A stretch of 10,632 nt of DNA from Actinomycetota bacterium (GTDB lineage Bacteria; Actinomycetota; Acidimicrobiia; Acidimicrobiales; CADCSY01), in the NCBI GenBank assembly GCA_019348335.1, contig JAHWJR010000051.1:1-10632 (forward strand), written 5' to 3'. The position numbers and the translations under genes are program-made. The notes below the pieces were generated by a model. That model was not told the DNA's origin and searched no databases. It saw nothing but the letters and a program-made list of their open reading frames with translations. The first letter of the stretch is position 1. Every line of letters starts with the position of its first letter. This document shows positions 1 to 6,648 of the stretch, piece after piece.

Positions 1-91
1 CGGCTTTGCGACCATCGGGACCGTGCCGGACGGGTTCCGACACGCGGGGCTGGGCTTGGTCGACCTGCTGGTGATGCATCGAACGTTGTGA
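1..91 (+). CDS. GNAT-family N-acetyltransferase, C-terminal end (partial)
   Basis: Only the last 29 codons are present, in the frame starting at base 2 and ending at TGA 89-91. The tail reads GFATIGTVPDGFRH followed by LGLVDLLVMHRTL. This matches the end of phosphinothricin/MarR-associated type GNAT acetyltransferases, which typically end in a G-x-VGT-x-P-x-FRH block and then a LG-hVD-hhVM-R block. These enzymes transfer an acetyl group from acetyl-CoA to small amines in the cytoplasm. The acetyl-CoA-binding core lies outside the window, so the substrate cannot be judged. The next gene downstream is on the opposite strand, so this gene ends its transcription unit. Family assignment rests on the tail motif alone. 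Confidence 0.72.
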   Translation, partial: GFATIGTVPDGFRHAGLGLVDLLVMHRTL

Positions 92-136
92 GCCCAGCCG
101 GGGGGAGCGCCCGCCAGCGCCACCCGGGTCAGGCCG

Positions 137-196
137 TCACAAAAGGATGATCAGCAGGATGATGATCAGGATCACGGTGCCGATACCGATGTACAT
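137..196 (-). CDS. 19-residue hydrophobic membrane microprotein
   Basis: The minus strand encodes MYIGIGTVILIIILLIILL and then TGA, starting at ATG 196-194. A purine-rich ribosome binding site, GAGGAGG, sits 4 nt upstream (201-207). Apart from the first residues, nearly every residue is Ile, Leu or Val, so the product is essentially one transmembrane helix with no soluble part. It has no Lys or Arg. It is far below the usual length cut-off of gene callers. From memory, similar very short MY-h-G-h-GT-hydrophobic proteins occur in actinobacteria, but I cannot search for them. The good ribosome binding site, the stop right after the helix and the absence of another gene in this interval support it being real. 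A TTGAAA box lies at 254-249 on this strand, but I see no convincing -10 partner. Function is unknown; a regulator or partner of a larger membrane protein is a guess. Confidence 0.6.
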   Translation of the reverse strand: MYIGIGTVILIIILLIILL

Positions 197-200
197 GAAG

Positions 201-207
201 CCTCCTC
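201..207 (-). promoter_or_regulatory. Strong ribosome binding site of the microprotein
   Basis: Read on the minus strand this is GAGGAGG followed by CTTC and the ATG at 196. It is among the best Shine-Dalgarno matches in the window, and it is the main evidence that the 19-codon frame is translated. Confidence 0.6.
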
Positions 208-274
208 GCTCAGCGGGTGTGGGGAGTTCTTCTCCTTTGCCGGCGGCCTTTCAAACGTTGCGGGCACACCCGGC

Positions 275-289
275 ACCACGAGAAGTGGT
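275..289. promoter_or_regulatory. Inverted repeat ACCAC-N5-GTGGT upstream of the 319 gene
   Basis: Two perfect 5-base arms (275-279 and 285-289) flank GAGAA. The repeat covers the place where a -35 element would lie for the -10 box at 307-312. A protein-binding site is possible, but arms this short can arise by chance. Confidence 0.3.
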
Positions 290-292
290 CAT

Positions 293-306
293 CTGAGCAT
301 TCTCAG
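293..306. promoter_or_regulatory. Palindrome CTGAG-CATT-CTCAG abutting the -10 box; candidate operator
   Basis: Perfect 5-base arms at 293-297 and 302-306 are separated by 4 bases. The site ends exactly where the -10 hexamer TAGGGT begins (307), so a bound protein would block RNA polymerase. The core TGAG-N4-CTCA recurs at 6636-6647 in the promoter of the LPxTG protein gene. The regulator is unknown. Confidence 0.4.
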
Positions 307-312
307 TAGGGT
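307..312 (+). promoter_or_regulatory. -10 box TAGGGT for a probable leaderless transcript
   Basis: TAGGGT fits the actinobacterial TANNNT -10 pattern and ends 6 nt before GTG 319. The start site would then fall on or next to the start codon, giving an mRNA with no leader. No clear -35 is visible, which is common in high-GC actinobacteria. No Shine-Dalgarno sequence precedes GTG 319, which agrees with leaderless initiation. Confidence 0.5.
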
Positions 313-318
313 GGATTC

Positions 319-798
319 GTGCCTCCCATCGAACCCGAACCGAACTCTTCCGCCGCACCACCGCTTTCGGTGTTCGTCGACGACTCCGGGACCAAGCGCC
401 GACGGGCGCGGCGAGCCGGCCGCCTGCTCGCCCTCGGCCTGGTTGCCTATGCCCTCGTGCTGCTCACCGGCCTGGTCCGGCCCGTGCCCTTCCCGGATGC
501 CGACGTGCCGCCACCGGGGGAGGGGGACCTCCCTCCCCGAGGGCAGGTGCCCTCGGCACAGCAGGTTCTGCTCGGTCTCGCCCCGGGTCCCGTCGTTCGA
601 GCCGCGGCCGCGCCAGGGGCACCGGTGATCGTGGACGCGACGGAGCCGACCGCCACCACTTCGCCGGTCGTCATCGAGCCCGCTCCACTCCCGACGGCGC
701 CTCCGACGCCGATGTGGGTGGCGGTGCCCCCGACCGCGCAGCCCGCCGATGAACCGGCGGCGAGCACGACCGGGCCCTTCTGGCTCGGTCCTCGCTAG
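319..798 (+). CDS. Single-pass membrane protein with Pro/Ala-rich extracellular part, unknown function
   Basis: The 159-residue product has a short cytoplasmic part with an FVDDSG motif and a cluster of Arg/Lys (residues 26-35). One transmembrane helix follows (about 36-53), then a long Pro/Ala/Thr-rich tail with no recognisable fold. The positive-inside rule puts the N-terminus in the cytoplasm and the tail outside. GTG 319 is chosen because a -10 box lies 6 nt upstream and because it keeps the full pre-helix segment. The stop at 798 is 29 nt before the deacetylase-synthase gene, so the two are probably co-transcribed. From memory, a small (V/F)xDDSG-Arg-rich membrane protein often precedes such fusion genes in actinobacteria. 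An accessory role in polysaccharide synthesis or export is therefore a reasonable inference, but no domain proves it. Confidence 0.78.
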   Translation: MPPIEPEPNSSAAPPLSVFVDDSGTKRRRARRAGRLLALGLVAYALVLLTGLVRPVPFPDADVPPPGEGDLPPRGQVPSAQQVLLGLAPGPVVRAAAAPGAPVIVDATEPTATTSPVVIEPAPLPTAPPTPMWVAVPPTAQPADEPAASTTGPFWLGPR

Positions 799-827
799 CG
801 GCCCGGCCCGCGACCCAGCCGCCCTCC

Positions 828-2963
828 ATGCCCCGCTCGTTCGCCGCCGCGCGCCCCGGCACGGCCCCTCGCCGGCACCTGCGCCGGCCGTCCTCGCACT
901 GGCTTCTCTTCGCCCTCGTCGTGGGGGTGCTCGCCCTGGCGCTGGGGATCCACGGCATCGCCCACGAGATGGTGGGCCCGTCGTGGACGCCCGGCGGTGG
1001 CGCCGGCGAGGGCGTGCCGGACGGCGTCGGCCCGGTCGTCGACGCCTCGAGCTCCCCAGTGCGGTCGGCGGGTCCGGGTCGGCGGGAGGTGGCGCTCACC
1101 TTCGACGACGGACCTGACCCGCGTTGGACCCCCGAGGTGCTGGACGTCCTCGATCGGCACGGGGTCAAGGCGACCTTCTTCGTCACCGGGTCTCGGGTCG
1201 CCTCCCACCCGGGCATCGTGCGCCGGGCGGTGGCCGAAGGCCACGAGATCGGCTCTCACACCTTTACCCACGCCGATCTGGCCGGCGCCCCGTCCCTGCG
1301 TGCCCACCTCGAGCTCTCGCTCACCCAGACCCTCGTTGCCGGCTCGACCGGCGTGACCACGTCGTTGCTGCGCCTTCCCTACGCGTCGGTCGACCAGCTC
1401 CAAGGTCAGCAGTTGGCCGCTGCTCGGGACGCCTCGGCGCGGGGCTACCTTGTCGTGGGCTCGACGCTCGACACCGAGGACTGGCGCGAGCCGGGCGTGG
1501 CGACCATCGTGGCTCGGGCCACGCCGCCCGACGGCGCCGGCGCAGTGGTCCAGTTCCACGACGGCGGCGGTCATCGCCAGCAGACCCTCGCCGCGCTGGA
1601 GCGGGTCATCGTCTCGTTCCGGGACGACGGCTACCGCTTCGGCACCGTCTCGGGCGTGAGCGGCATCGGTCCCGACGAGGCCAACCCACCGGTCGGAGCC
1701 ACCAGCCGTGTGCAGGGCCTGGCCTTCCTCGCCGCCCTGCGAGCGGCCAGCGGGGTCACGTGGGTGCTCAACGTGGTCCTGGTGCCGGTTGGAGTCCTCG
1801 TCCTCCTGCGTGCGTTCGTCCTGTTGGGCTTCGCCCGCCGGCATGCCGGCCGGAGCAGGCGCAACGTCGCCGGCCAGACCTTCCGGCCCCCGGTGAGCGT
1901 CATCGTCCCCGCCTACAACGAGGAGGCGGGCATCGAGGCAGGGGTGCGCTCTCTCCTTGCCAGCCACTACCCCGAGCTCGAGGTCATCGTGGTCGACGAC
2001 GGCTCGAGTGACCGCACCGCTGAGATCGTCGCCGGCCTGGACGACCCCAGGCTGCGGCTCGTGCGCCAGGCCAACGCCGGCAAGCCCGCCGCCCTCAATG
2101 CCGGCTTGGCCGCAGCCCGCCACGACATCGTGGTCATGGTCGACGGCGACACCATCTTCGAACCCGACACGGTCCTCCACATGGTGGCGCCGCTCGCCGA
2201 CCCCGAGGTGGGTGCGGTGAGCGGCAACACCAAGGTGGGGAACCGCTCCGGGCTCATCGGCAAGTGGCAGCACGTCGAGTACGTGACCGGTTTCAACCTG
2301 GACCGCCGCATGTACGACCGGCTGCAGTGCATGCCGACCGTGCCGGGCGCAGGAGGGGCGTTCCGTCGCCAAGCCCTCGTCGCGGTGGGCGGGGTGAGCG
2401 CCGACACCCTGGCCGAGGACACCGATCTGACCATGGCCATCGGTCGAGCCGGATGGCGGGTGGTGTACGAGGAACGAGCCCGCTCGTGGACCGAGGCCCC
2501 GGCCGACCTCGGAGGCTTGTGGCGGCAGCGGTACCGCTGGTGCTACGGGACGATGCAGTCGATGTGGAAGCACCGGCACGCCGTGGGCGACCGGTCACCC
2601 CTGGGCCGTTACGGGCTCCCGTACCTGCTGCTGTTCCAGGTGCTGCTTCCCGCCCTGGCCCCGGCCGTCGACGTGTTCGCCGTGTACGGCGTGCTGTTCT
2701 TGGACCCGCTGCCCGTGATCGCCTATTGGGTCGTGTTCAACCTGGTGCAAGTAGGTGTCGGCGCGTACGCCTTCCGCCTCGACGACGAGCCCCTGGGCCC
2801 GCTGTGGGTCGTCCCTCTCCAGCAGTTCGTGTACCGCCAGCTCATGTACCTGGTGCTCATCCAGTCGTTGGTCAGCGGCGTGGTCGGGGCGCGGCTCGGG
2901 TGGCAGAAGGTACGCAGGACCGGCGTCAACGTGGCGACGGGCGCCAGGTCGGGGTCCGGATGA
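828..2963 (+). CDS. Bifunctional polysaccharide deacetylase / processive GT2 glycosyltransferase
   Basis: The 711-residue fusion has a first transmembrane helix at about 25-42. A NodB-type carbohydrate esterase family 4 domain (about 87-270) follows, with all main motifs: TFDDGP (D93, D94), SHTFTH (H144, H148 as metal ligands), RLPY (182-185), DTEDW (215-219) and FHDGG (H244). A second hydrophobic segment (about 309-335) leads to a family 2 glycosyltransferase with VVDDGSSD (D390, D391), DGD (439-441), EDTD (530-533) and QRYRW (567-571), the signature of processive synthases such as NodC, PgaC and chitin or hyaluronan synthases. More membrane helices close the protein (about 597-690). The likely role is making a beta-linked GlcNAc-type polymer in the cytoplasm, moving it across the membrane and N-deacetylating it outside. 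The helices place the esterase outside and the synthase inside, as expected. No clear ribosome binding site precedes ATG 828; coupling to the upstream gene is likely. The exact polymer is unknown. Confidence 0.93.
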   Translation: MPRSFAAARPGTAPRRHLRRPSSHWLLFALVVGVLALALGIHGIAHEMVGPSWTPGGGAGEGVPDGVGPVVDASSSPVRSAGPGRREVALTFDDGPDPRWTPEVLDVLDRHGVKATFFVTGSRVASHPGIVRRAVAEGHEIGSHTFTHADLAGAPSLRAHLELSLTQTLVAGSTGVTTSLLRLPYASVDQLQGQQLAAARDASARGYLVVGSTLDTEDWREPGVATIVARATPPDGAGAVVQFHDGGGHRQQTLAALERVIVSFRDDGYRFGTVSGVSGIGPDEANPPVGATSRVQGLAFLAALRAASGVTWVLNVVLVPVGVLVLLRAFVLLGFARRHAGRSRRNVAGQTFRPPVSVIVPAYNEEAGIEAGVRSLLASHYPELEVIVVDDGSSDRTAEIVAGLDDPRLRLVRQANAGKPAALNAGLAAARHDIVVMVDGDTIFEPDTVLHMVAPLADPEVGAVSGNTKVGNRSGLIGKWQHVEYVTGFNLDRRMYDRLQCMPTVPGAGGAFRRQALVAVGGVSADTLAEDTDLTMAIGRAGWRVVYEERARSWTEAPADLGGLWRQRYRWCYGTMQSMWKHRHAVGDRSPLGRYGLPYLLLFQVLLPALAPAVDVFAVYGVLFLDPLPVIAYWVVFNLVQVGVGAYAFRLDDEPLGPLWVVPLQQFVYRQLMYLVLIQSLVSGVVGARLGWQKVRRTGVNVATGARSGSG

Positions 2964-2978
2964 GGAGGGCGCCCGGCC

Positions 2979-2984
2979 TACGCT
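2979..2984 (+). promoter_or_regulatory. -10 box TACGCT before the PimA-like gene, probable leaderless start
   Basis: TACGCT ends 7 nt before GTG 2992, in the 28-nt gap after the deacetylase-synthase stop. The purine stretch AGGAGGG at 2963-2969 is too far (over 20 nt) to serve GTG 2992, so leaderless initiation explains the start better. The glycosyltransferase may thus have its own promoter as well as read-through. Confidence 0.42.
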
Positions 2985-2991
2985 GCCCCGG

Positions 2992-4059
2992 GTGCGGATC
3001 GGCCTGGTCTCCCCCTACAGCCTGAGCGTGCCGGGCGGCGTGCAGGGTCAGGTCCTCGGTCTGGCCCGGGCGCTGAGGGCGCAGGGCCACGCGGTGCAGG
3101 TGCTGGGCCCGTGCGACGGGCCGCCCCCGGAGCGGGGGGTGACGCCGCTCGGCAACTCGGTTCCTCTGGCGGCCAACGGCTCGGTGGCCCCCATCGCGCC
3201 CGACCTGCCCTGCGCGCTGCGCACCATTCGGGCGCTGCGCGACGAGGGCTTCGACGTGGTGCACCTGCACGAGCCGCTGGTTCCGGGGCCCTGCATGACT
3301 GCGGCCACCATCGCCGACGCCCCCCTGATCGGCACCTTCCACGCCGCCGGCACCAGTGCGTCCTACCGCTGGGGCGCCCGCCCGCTGCGCTGGCTCGCCG
3401 ACCGCCTCGACCTGCGCTGCGCCGTCTCGGAGCGGGCCGCGGCGCTCGCCCGCGAGCACCTGGGTGGCACCTACGACCTGCTGTTCAACGGGATCGAGGT
3501 GGAGCACTTCGCCAAGGCCACGCCGTGGCCCACCGAGGGCCCGACGGTGCTGTTCGTGGGCAGGCATGAGGAACGCAAGGGCCTGGCCGTGCTCCTGGAG
3601 GCGTTGGCGTCCCTGCCGCCGACCGTGCACCTGTGGGTGGCCGGTCGTGGTCCCGAGACCGAGCGACTGCGGGCGGCGACGGCGGGGGATGCGCGGGTGG
3701 CATGGCTGGGACGGATCGACGACGAGGAACGGGCCCGGAGGCTACGGGGCGCCGACGTGGTGTGCGCCCCCTCGCTCCACGGTGAGTCGTTCGGCGTGGT
3801 GCTGCTGGAGGCCATGGCCGCGGGCACGCCGGTGGTGGCCAGCGACCTGGCCGGCTACCGGAACGTGGCACGAGGCGACCGAGAGGCGCTCCTCGTCCCT
3901 CCCGGAGACGCCGGGGCGTTGGCGACGGCGCTCCAGCGGGTGCTGGACGACCCGTCGTGCGCCGCCGAGCTGGTGGCGGCGGGGGCGGCGCGGGCCGAGG
4001 AGCTGTCAATGGACCGGCTGGCCGAGCACTACCTCGAGCGCTACGCCGCCCTGCGGTGA
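2992..4059 (+). CDS. GT4-family glycosyltransferase, PimA-like (GDP-mannose-dependent mannosyltransferase-like)
   Basis: The 355-residue GT-B enzyme starts VRIGLVSPYS and then PGGVQ (14-18). This is very close to the start of phosphatidyl-myo-inositol mannosyltransferase PimA. Other family features are HLHEP (91-95), GTFHA (114-118), FNGIEVEHF (165-173), GRHEERKG (190-197, with the Arg/Lys pair that binds nucleotide diphosphate) and ESFG-x4-E (E265, E273), the retaining GT4 E-x7-E motif. PimA moves mannose from GDP-mannose to phosphatidylinositol at the inner membrane face. Length is slightly below the usual 370-385 residues. GTG 2992 is preferred because homologues begin at this point and a -10 box lies 7 nt upstream. 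The frame stays open further upstream, but that part only translates the end of the previous gene. Without the usual PI-mannoside neighbours, mannosylation of another lipid or glycan is possible. Confidence 0.88.
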   Translation: MRIGLVSPYSLSVPGGVQGQVLGLARALRAQGHAVQVLGPCDGPPPERGVTPLGNSVPLAANGSVAPIAPDLPCALRTIRALRDEGFDVVHLHEPLVPGPCMTAATIADAPLIGTFHAAGTSASYRWGARPLRWLADRLDLRCAVSERAAALAREHLGGTYDLLFNGIEVEHFAKATPWPTEGPTVLFVGRHEERKGLAVLLEALASLPPTVHLWVAGRGPETERLRAATAGDARVAWLGRIDDEERARRLRGADVVCAPSLHGESFGVVLLEAMAAGTPVVASDLAGYRNVARGDREALLVPPGDAGALATALQRVLDDPSCAAELVAAGAARAEELSMDRLAEHYLERYAALR

Positions 4060-4084
4060 GCCTGCCGGTGACCGCCGGCCGGCG

Positions 4085-4747
4085 TCAGTGGCCGAGCTCC
4101 ACCACGATGGCGTTGTCGCCGGGGAGCACCTCGACGCGGTAGGGCGTGGCCGCATCCACGCCCACCACCCACGTCAGGTTGGCCTCGAAGTCGCCGGTGC
4201 GGACCACCTCGGTCACCCGCTGGGTCGGCCCCCGGAGGCGGTCGGGGCCCCGGTAGGTCTCCTCGAAGGTCCCGCTCCGCAGGTCGACACCCGAGGCGGG
4301 CTCGAACCGGACCTGGAGCCGGGCCTGCCCCTCGACCGGGACGATCTCGCCGGAGCCGTCCTGGCGGACGGGGCCGTCGACGTAGGCGATGTCGTAGCCG
4401 GGCAGCTGGGCGTCGACGAACCGGAACACGACCCGGTCGGCGCCGGCGCCTCCAGCCACCTCCACGTCGGCCAGCAGCGCCACCTCGGTGGCCCCCGGCG
4501 GCGGAGGGGCCGAGCTCGGGCTGGTGGTGCCGAAGGGGGGCGGGGGGGCGCCGGTGGTGGTGGTCACCTCGCCGGGGGGCGGCCCCTCCTCGGTGGTGGT
4601 GGTGGCCTCGGTGGTCGTGGTGCGCTCGGTGGTGGGCGCCGGCTCACTCGGCGCCGTGGCGCCGTCGTCCGGCGGTGCGTCGGAGTTGCACCCAGCGAGC
4701 ATCAACAGCCCGAGCACGGTGACGGTGGCCAGGCGGCGCAGGTGCAC
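4085..4747 (-). CDS. AMIN-like domain lipoprotein
   Basis: The 220-residue product begins with a lipoprotein signal peptide, HLRRLATVTVLGLLMLAGC, with lipobox LAGC and lipidated Cys20. A low-complexity Thr/Pro/Glu linker follows (about 21-88, with several TTTT runs). The C-terminal domain (about 89-220) carries the landmarks of the actinobacterial AMIN-like lipoprotein family: DRVVFRF, LPGYDIAYVDG, VRQDGSGE, TGDFEANLTWVVGV and a closing VVEL. AMIN-type domains bind cell-wall glycan or envelope partners in other proteins; a direct role here is inferred. GTG 4747 is chosen over the adjacent GTG 4750 because TAGCAT ends 7 nt before it; the difference is one residue. The frame remains open far upstream but lacks coding character there. 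The gene converges on the PimA-like gene with 25 nt between stops. Confidence 0.86.
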   Translation of the reverse strand: MHLRRLATVTVLGLLMLAGCNSDAPPDDGATAPSEPAPTTERTTTTEATTTTEEGPPPGEVTTTTGAPPPPFGTTSPSSAPPPPGATEVALLADVEVAGGAGADRVVFRFVDAQLPGYDIAYVDGPVRQDGSGEIVPVEGQARLQVRFEPASGVDLRSGTFEETYRGPDRLRGPTQRVTEVVRTGDFEANLTWVVGVDAATPYRVEVLPGDNAIVVELGH

Positions 4748-4754
4748 CACCTGA

Positions 4755-4760
4755 ATGCTA
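4755..4760 (-). promoter_or_regulatory. -10 box TAGCAT for the AMIN-like lipoprotein gene
   Basis: On the minus strand TAGCAT is followed by TCAG and two consecutive GTG codons. The second GTG lies 7 nt after the box, the spacing seen at other leaderless starts in this window. No good Shine-Dalgarno sequence is present. Confidence 0.5.
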
Positions 4761-4779
4761 CGCCCCTGCCGTGACGCGC

Positions 4780-4805
4780 AAGGAGGGCCCTCGGGGGCCC
4801 TCCTT
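4780..4805 (-). terminator. Hairpin terminator after the LPxTG protein gene
   Basis: A perfect 11-bp stem, AAGGAGGGCCC paired with GGGCCCTCCTT, closes a TCGG loop. It lies 27 nt beyond the stop of the LPxTG gene and before the promoter of the AMIN-like gene, so it separates the two minus-strand units. The U-tract is short (two T), as is common in actinobacterial terminators. Confidence 0.72.
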
Positions 4806-4832
4806 GGTCGGACGATGGACGTGCCCGTCAGC

Positions 4833-6530
4833 TCACCGTTGCTCGTTGCGGGCGAGGCGACGCACGCCGAGGGCGGCGCCGGCGAGCAGCACCGCCATGG
4901 CCGCGGGCAGGGCGGTGTCGGCGCCGGTGCGGGGCAGCTTGCCGTCCGGCGTGGCCACCTTGGGAGGATCGACGACGGTGGGCGGCAGGGCAGCCACCGC
5001 GGTGAACGCCCCCTCGCTGGCCATGGTGCCCACATTGATGCCGGCGCCCTCGGAGAGTACCGAGGTGACGCCTCCGAGCAGGCCGCCCAGCAGGCCCATA
5101 CCGCCACCAGTGAGTCCGGTGCCGCCGAGGACGTCGGTGGCGGTGAGCTCGCCGGAGCCGGTCTGTAGGACACCCACCAGCGGGTTCACGGTGACCCCGA
5201 TGGCGGTCAGCGAGGACAGCGCCTTGGTGTAGTCGCCGTCGGGGGCGACCTCCTCGGTGATCTTCAGCAGGTCGATGTCGAGCAGGCCGGACAGGCCGAG
5301 GGCGGAGTTCAACGTGGAGCCGATGGTGTCACCGAGGCCATTGAGCAGGGCCAGGTCCTGGGTCAGGTCGAGGTTTTCGAACACCTCCAGGTTGGCCACC
5401 TTCAGGGAACCGATGGAGGCGACGACGTCGGCCACCGAGGTCTCCAGCGAGTCGGTGGCCTTGGCCACCATGCCCGCCTGGACGTCGCGCACCGACAGCA
5501 GCTCGAACCCGTCCAGGGTGGGCAGCACCCCGCCGAGGATCGGCTCGAGCAGGTCGAGCACGTTGTCGAACAGGTCGCCGACCACGGGGACGCTCTCGGT
5601 GGGCAGGGCCAGGACGTCGTCGCAGGTCGTGTCGGCGTTGCCACCGGGGATGATGCTTCCGATGCCGCCCACGAGCGGAAGCGGCTTGAGCATCCCGTCG
5701 ACGGTCTGGCACAGGCCGCCATCGAGGGGAGCGGCGTCATCAGCGGCGTCGAGTGGCGCCAGCGATCCCACCAGGCCGTTCACCGTGGCCACGAGGTCGC
5801 CGGTGGCCATCTGCTCGCCGCCGACCAGCACGCCCTCGATCCCCAGGCCCTCCAGCAGGCCCACCAGGTCGGTCACCGGCAGGCTCTCGAGCGGCAGGCC
5901 GATGCCCGCCAGCAGGTTGCCGAGGTTCAGCAGGTCGAGGGCGGGGATGTTCAGGCCCCGGACGCCCTCGGCGGTGGCCGGGGCGGCGTTGGTGGTGAAG
6001 GTGACCGCCTCCGGGGCGTTGCCCAGGCCGAGCAGGCCGCCCACCAGGTCGAGGCCGTCGCCGCTGATGCCGGCCAGCAGGCTGGAGCGGGCCCCGTCCT
6101 CGTCCACGACCGACGACAGCGTGCCGCTCAGCAGCCCGCTGGCCACCGGCAGCGGGATGCCGTTGGCGGCGGTGTTGCGGCTCACCTCGGCGCGATCCTC
6201 GGCACCGGTCGTGCTGGTGGAGGCCAGCGGCAGGGCGAGGTCACCGAGGACCGACGAGTTCACGCTGAGCAGGTTCAACACCGCCGAGGAGATGGGCTCG
6301 CCGTTGACCGGGTCGATGGTGGAGATGCTCTGGTCGTCCAGGACGGACAGGTTCAGCAGGCTGCCGACGTCGACGCCCAGCACGGTGGAGCGGACGCTGC
6401 CCGTGCCCACACCGCTGGCGGCGCCGGCGCCGGCGTCCGCCTCCTGCGCCGAGGCCGCCGCCATCGACAGTGGCCCGGCCAGCAACACGGCAGCGGCGGT
6501 GGCCGTGCCGAGCAGACGCTTCATTCTCAT
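4833..6530 (-). CDS. Secreted LPxTG cell-wall-anchored protein of unknown function
   Basis: The 565-residue product has a Sec signal peptide (basic MRMKRLL, hydrophobic core, probable cut after ASA at residue 28). It ends in a full sortase sorting signal: LPRTG (532-536), a hydrophobic helix (about 541-556) and a basic tail RRLARNEQR. Sortase should link it to the wall through Thr535. The body (about 29-515) is rich in Leu, Gly, Val, Asp and Ser, very poor in Lys, and full of short GLLGG / LLN-LG / VLDLLEP-like segments, with only two cysteines (C274, C303) that could pair. I do not recognise a domain; it resembles the loosely defined actinobacterial surface proteins with varied anchors. A Pro-rich spacer (PPTVVDPPK, 516-524) precedes the anchor. 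ATG 6530 is supported by GAGGAG (6536-6541) 5 nt upstream. No sortase gene is in the window. Confidence 0.9.
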   Translation of the reverse strand: MRMKRLLGTATAAAVLLAGPLSMAAASAQEADAGAGAASGVGTGSVRSTVLGVDVGSLLNLSVLDDQSISTIDPVNGEPISSAVLNLLSVNSSVLGDLALPLASTSTTGAEDRAEVSRNTAANGIPLPVASGLLSGTLSSVVDEDGARSSLLAGISGDGLDLVGGLLGLGNAPEAVTFTTNAAPATAEGVRGLNIPALDLLNLGNLLAGIGLPLESLPVTDLVGLLEGLGIEGVLVGGEQMATGDLVATVNGLVGSLAPLDAADDAAPLDGGLCQTVDGMLKPLPLVGGIGSIIPGGNADTTCDDVLALPTESVPVVGDLFDNVLDLLEPILGGVLPTLDGFELLSVRDVQAGMVAKATDSLETSVADVVASIGSLKVANLEVFENLDLTQDLALLNGLGDTIGSTLNSALGLSGLLDIDLLKITEEVAPDGDYTKALSSLTAIGVTVNPLVGVLQTGSGELTATDVLGGTGLTGGGMGLLGGLLGGVTSVLSEGAGINVGTMASEGAFTAVAALPPTVVDPPKVATPDGKLPRTGADTALPAAMAVLLAGAALGVRRLARNEQR

Positions 6531-6619
6531 GGGTGCTCCTCGTCGATGTCCGCCGCAGCGGTGTCACCCGGGACGCTGACGCGCGCCAGGTGGGTGGATG
6601 GTCACGGTGAGTGTCGTGA

Positions 6620-6648
6620 AGTATGAAGCCCGACCTGAGCGCGCTCAA
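6620..6648 (-). promoter_or_regulatory. Sigma-70-type promoter of the LPxTG protein gene
   Basis: On the minus strand TTGAGC (6648-6643) and CATACT (6625-6620) are separated by exactly 17 nt. Each matches four of six consensus positions. The predicted start would be near 6613, giving a leader of about 80 nt before ATG 6530. This is the only promoter in the window where both elements are easy to see. Confidence 0.5.
6636..6647. promoter_or_regulatory. Perfect 12-bp palindrome TGAGCGCGCTCA over the -35 box; candidate operator
   Basis: The 12 bases equal their own reverse complement and overlap the -35 hexamer and spacer of the LPxTG promoter. The outer TGAG-N4-CTCA matches the palindrome at 294-305 before the gene at 319. 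Repression by a dimeric regulator is inferred. Confidence 0.45.

Noticed and set aside
226..254. TTGAAA (minus strand) with AAGAAC 17 nt downstream, considered as a promoter for the microprotein
   Set aside because: The -35 part is good, but the -10 candidate matches only three of six positions and lacks the key first and last T.
795..2579. A 594-codon open frame on the minus strand opposite the deacetylase-synthase
   Set aside because: The plus strand encodes every catalytic motif of two enzyme families here. The antisense product has shadow composition and no recognisable domain.
2755..2991. Upstream extension of the PimA-like frame
   Set aside because: It overlaps the end of the deacetylase-synthase gene and translates to Ser/Trp/Arg-rich sequence. 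Family members begin at the MRIGLV-like segment, here VRIGLV at 2992.
4064..4079. GCCGG-N6-CCGGC between the convergent stops, considered as a bidirectional terminator
   Set aside because: The stem is only five base pairs with no T-tract on either side. Such pairings are common in this composition.
4748..5173. Upstream extension of the AMIN-like lipoprotein frame
   Set aside because: It crosses the terminator hairpin and the end of the LPxTG gene, and would bury the lipoprotein signal peptide inside the protein.
5257..6579. A 440-codon plus-strand frame opposite the LPxTG gene
   Set aside because: It is Ser/Arg/Pro-rich shadow sequence with no ribosome binding site. The minus strand has a signal peptide and a sorting signal in the right order.
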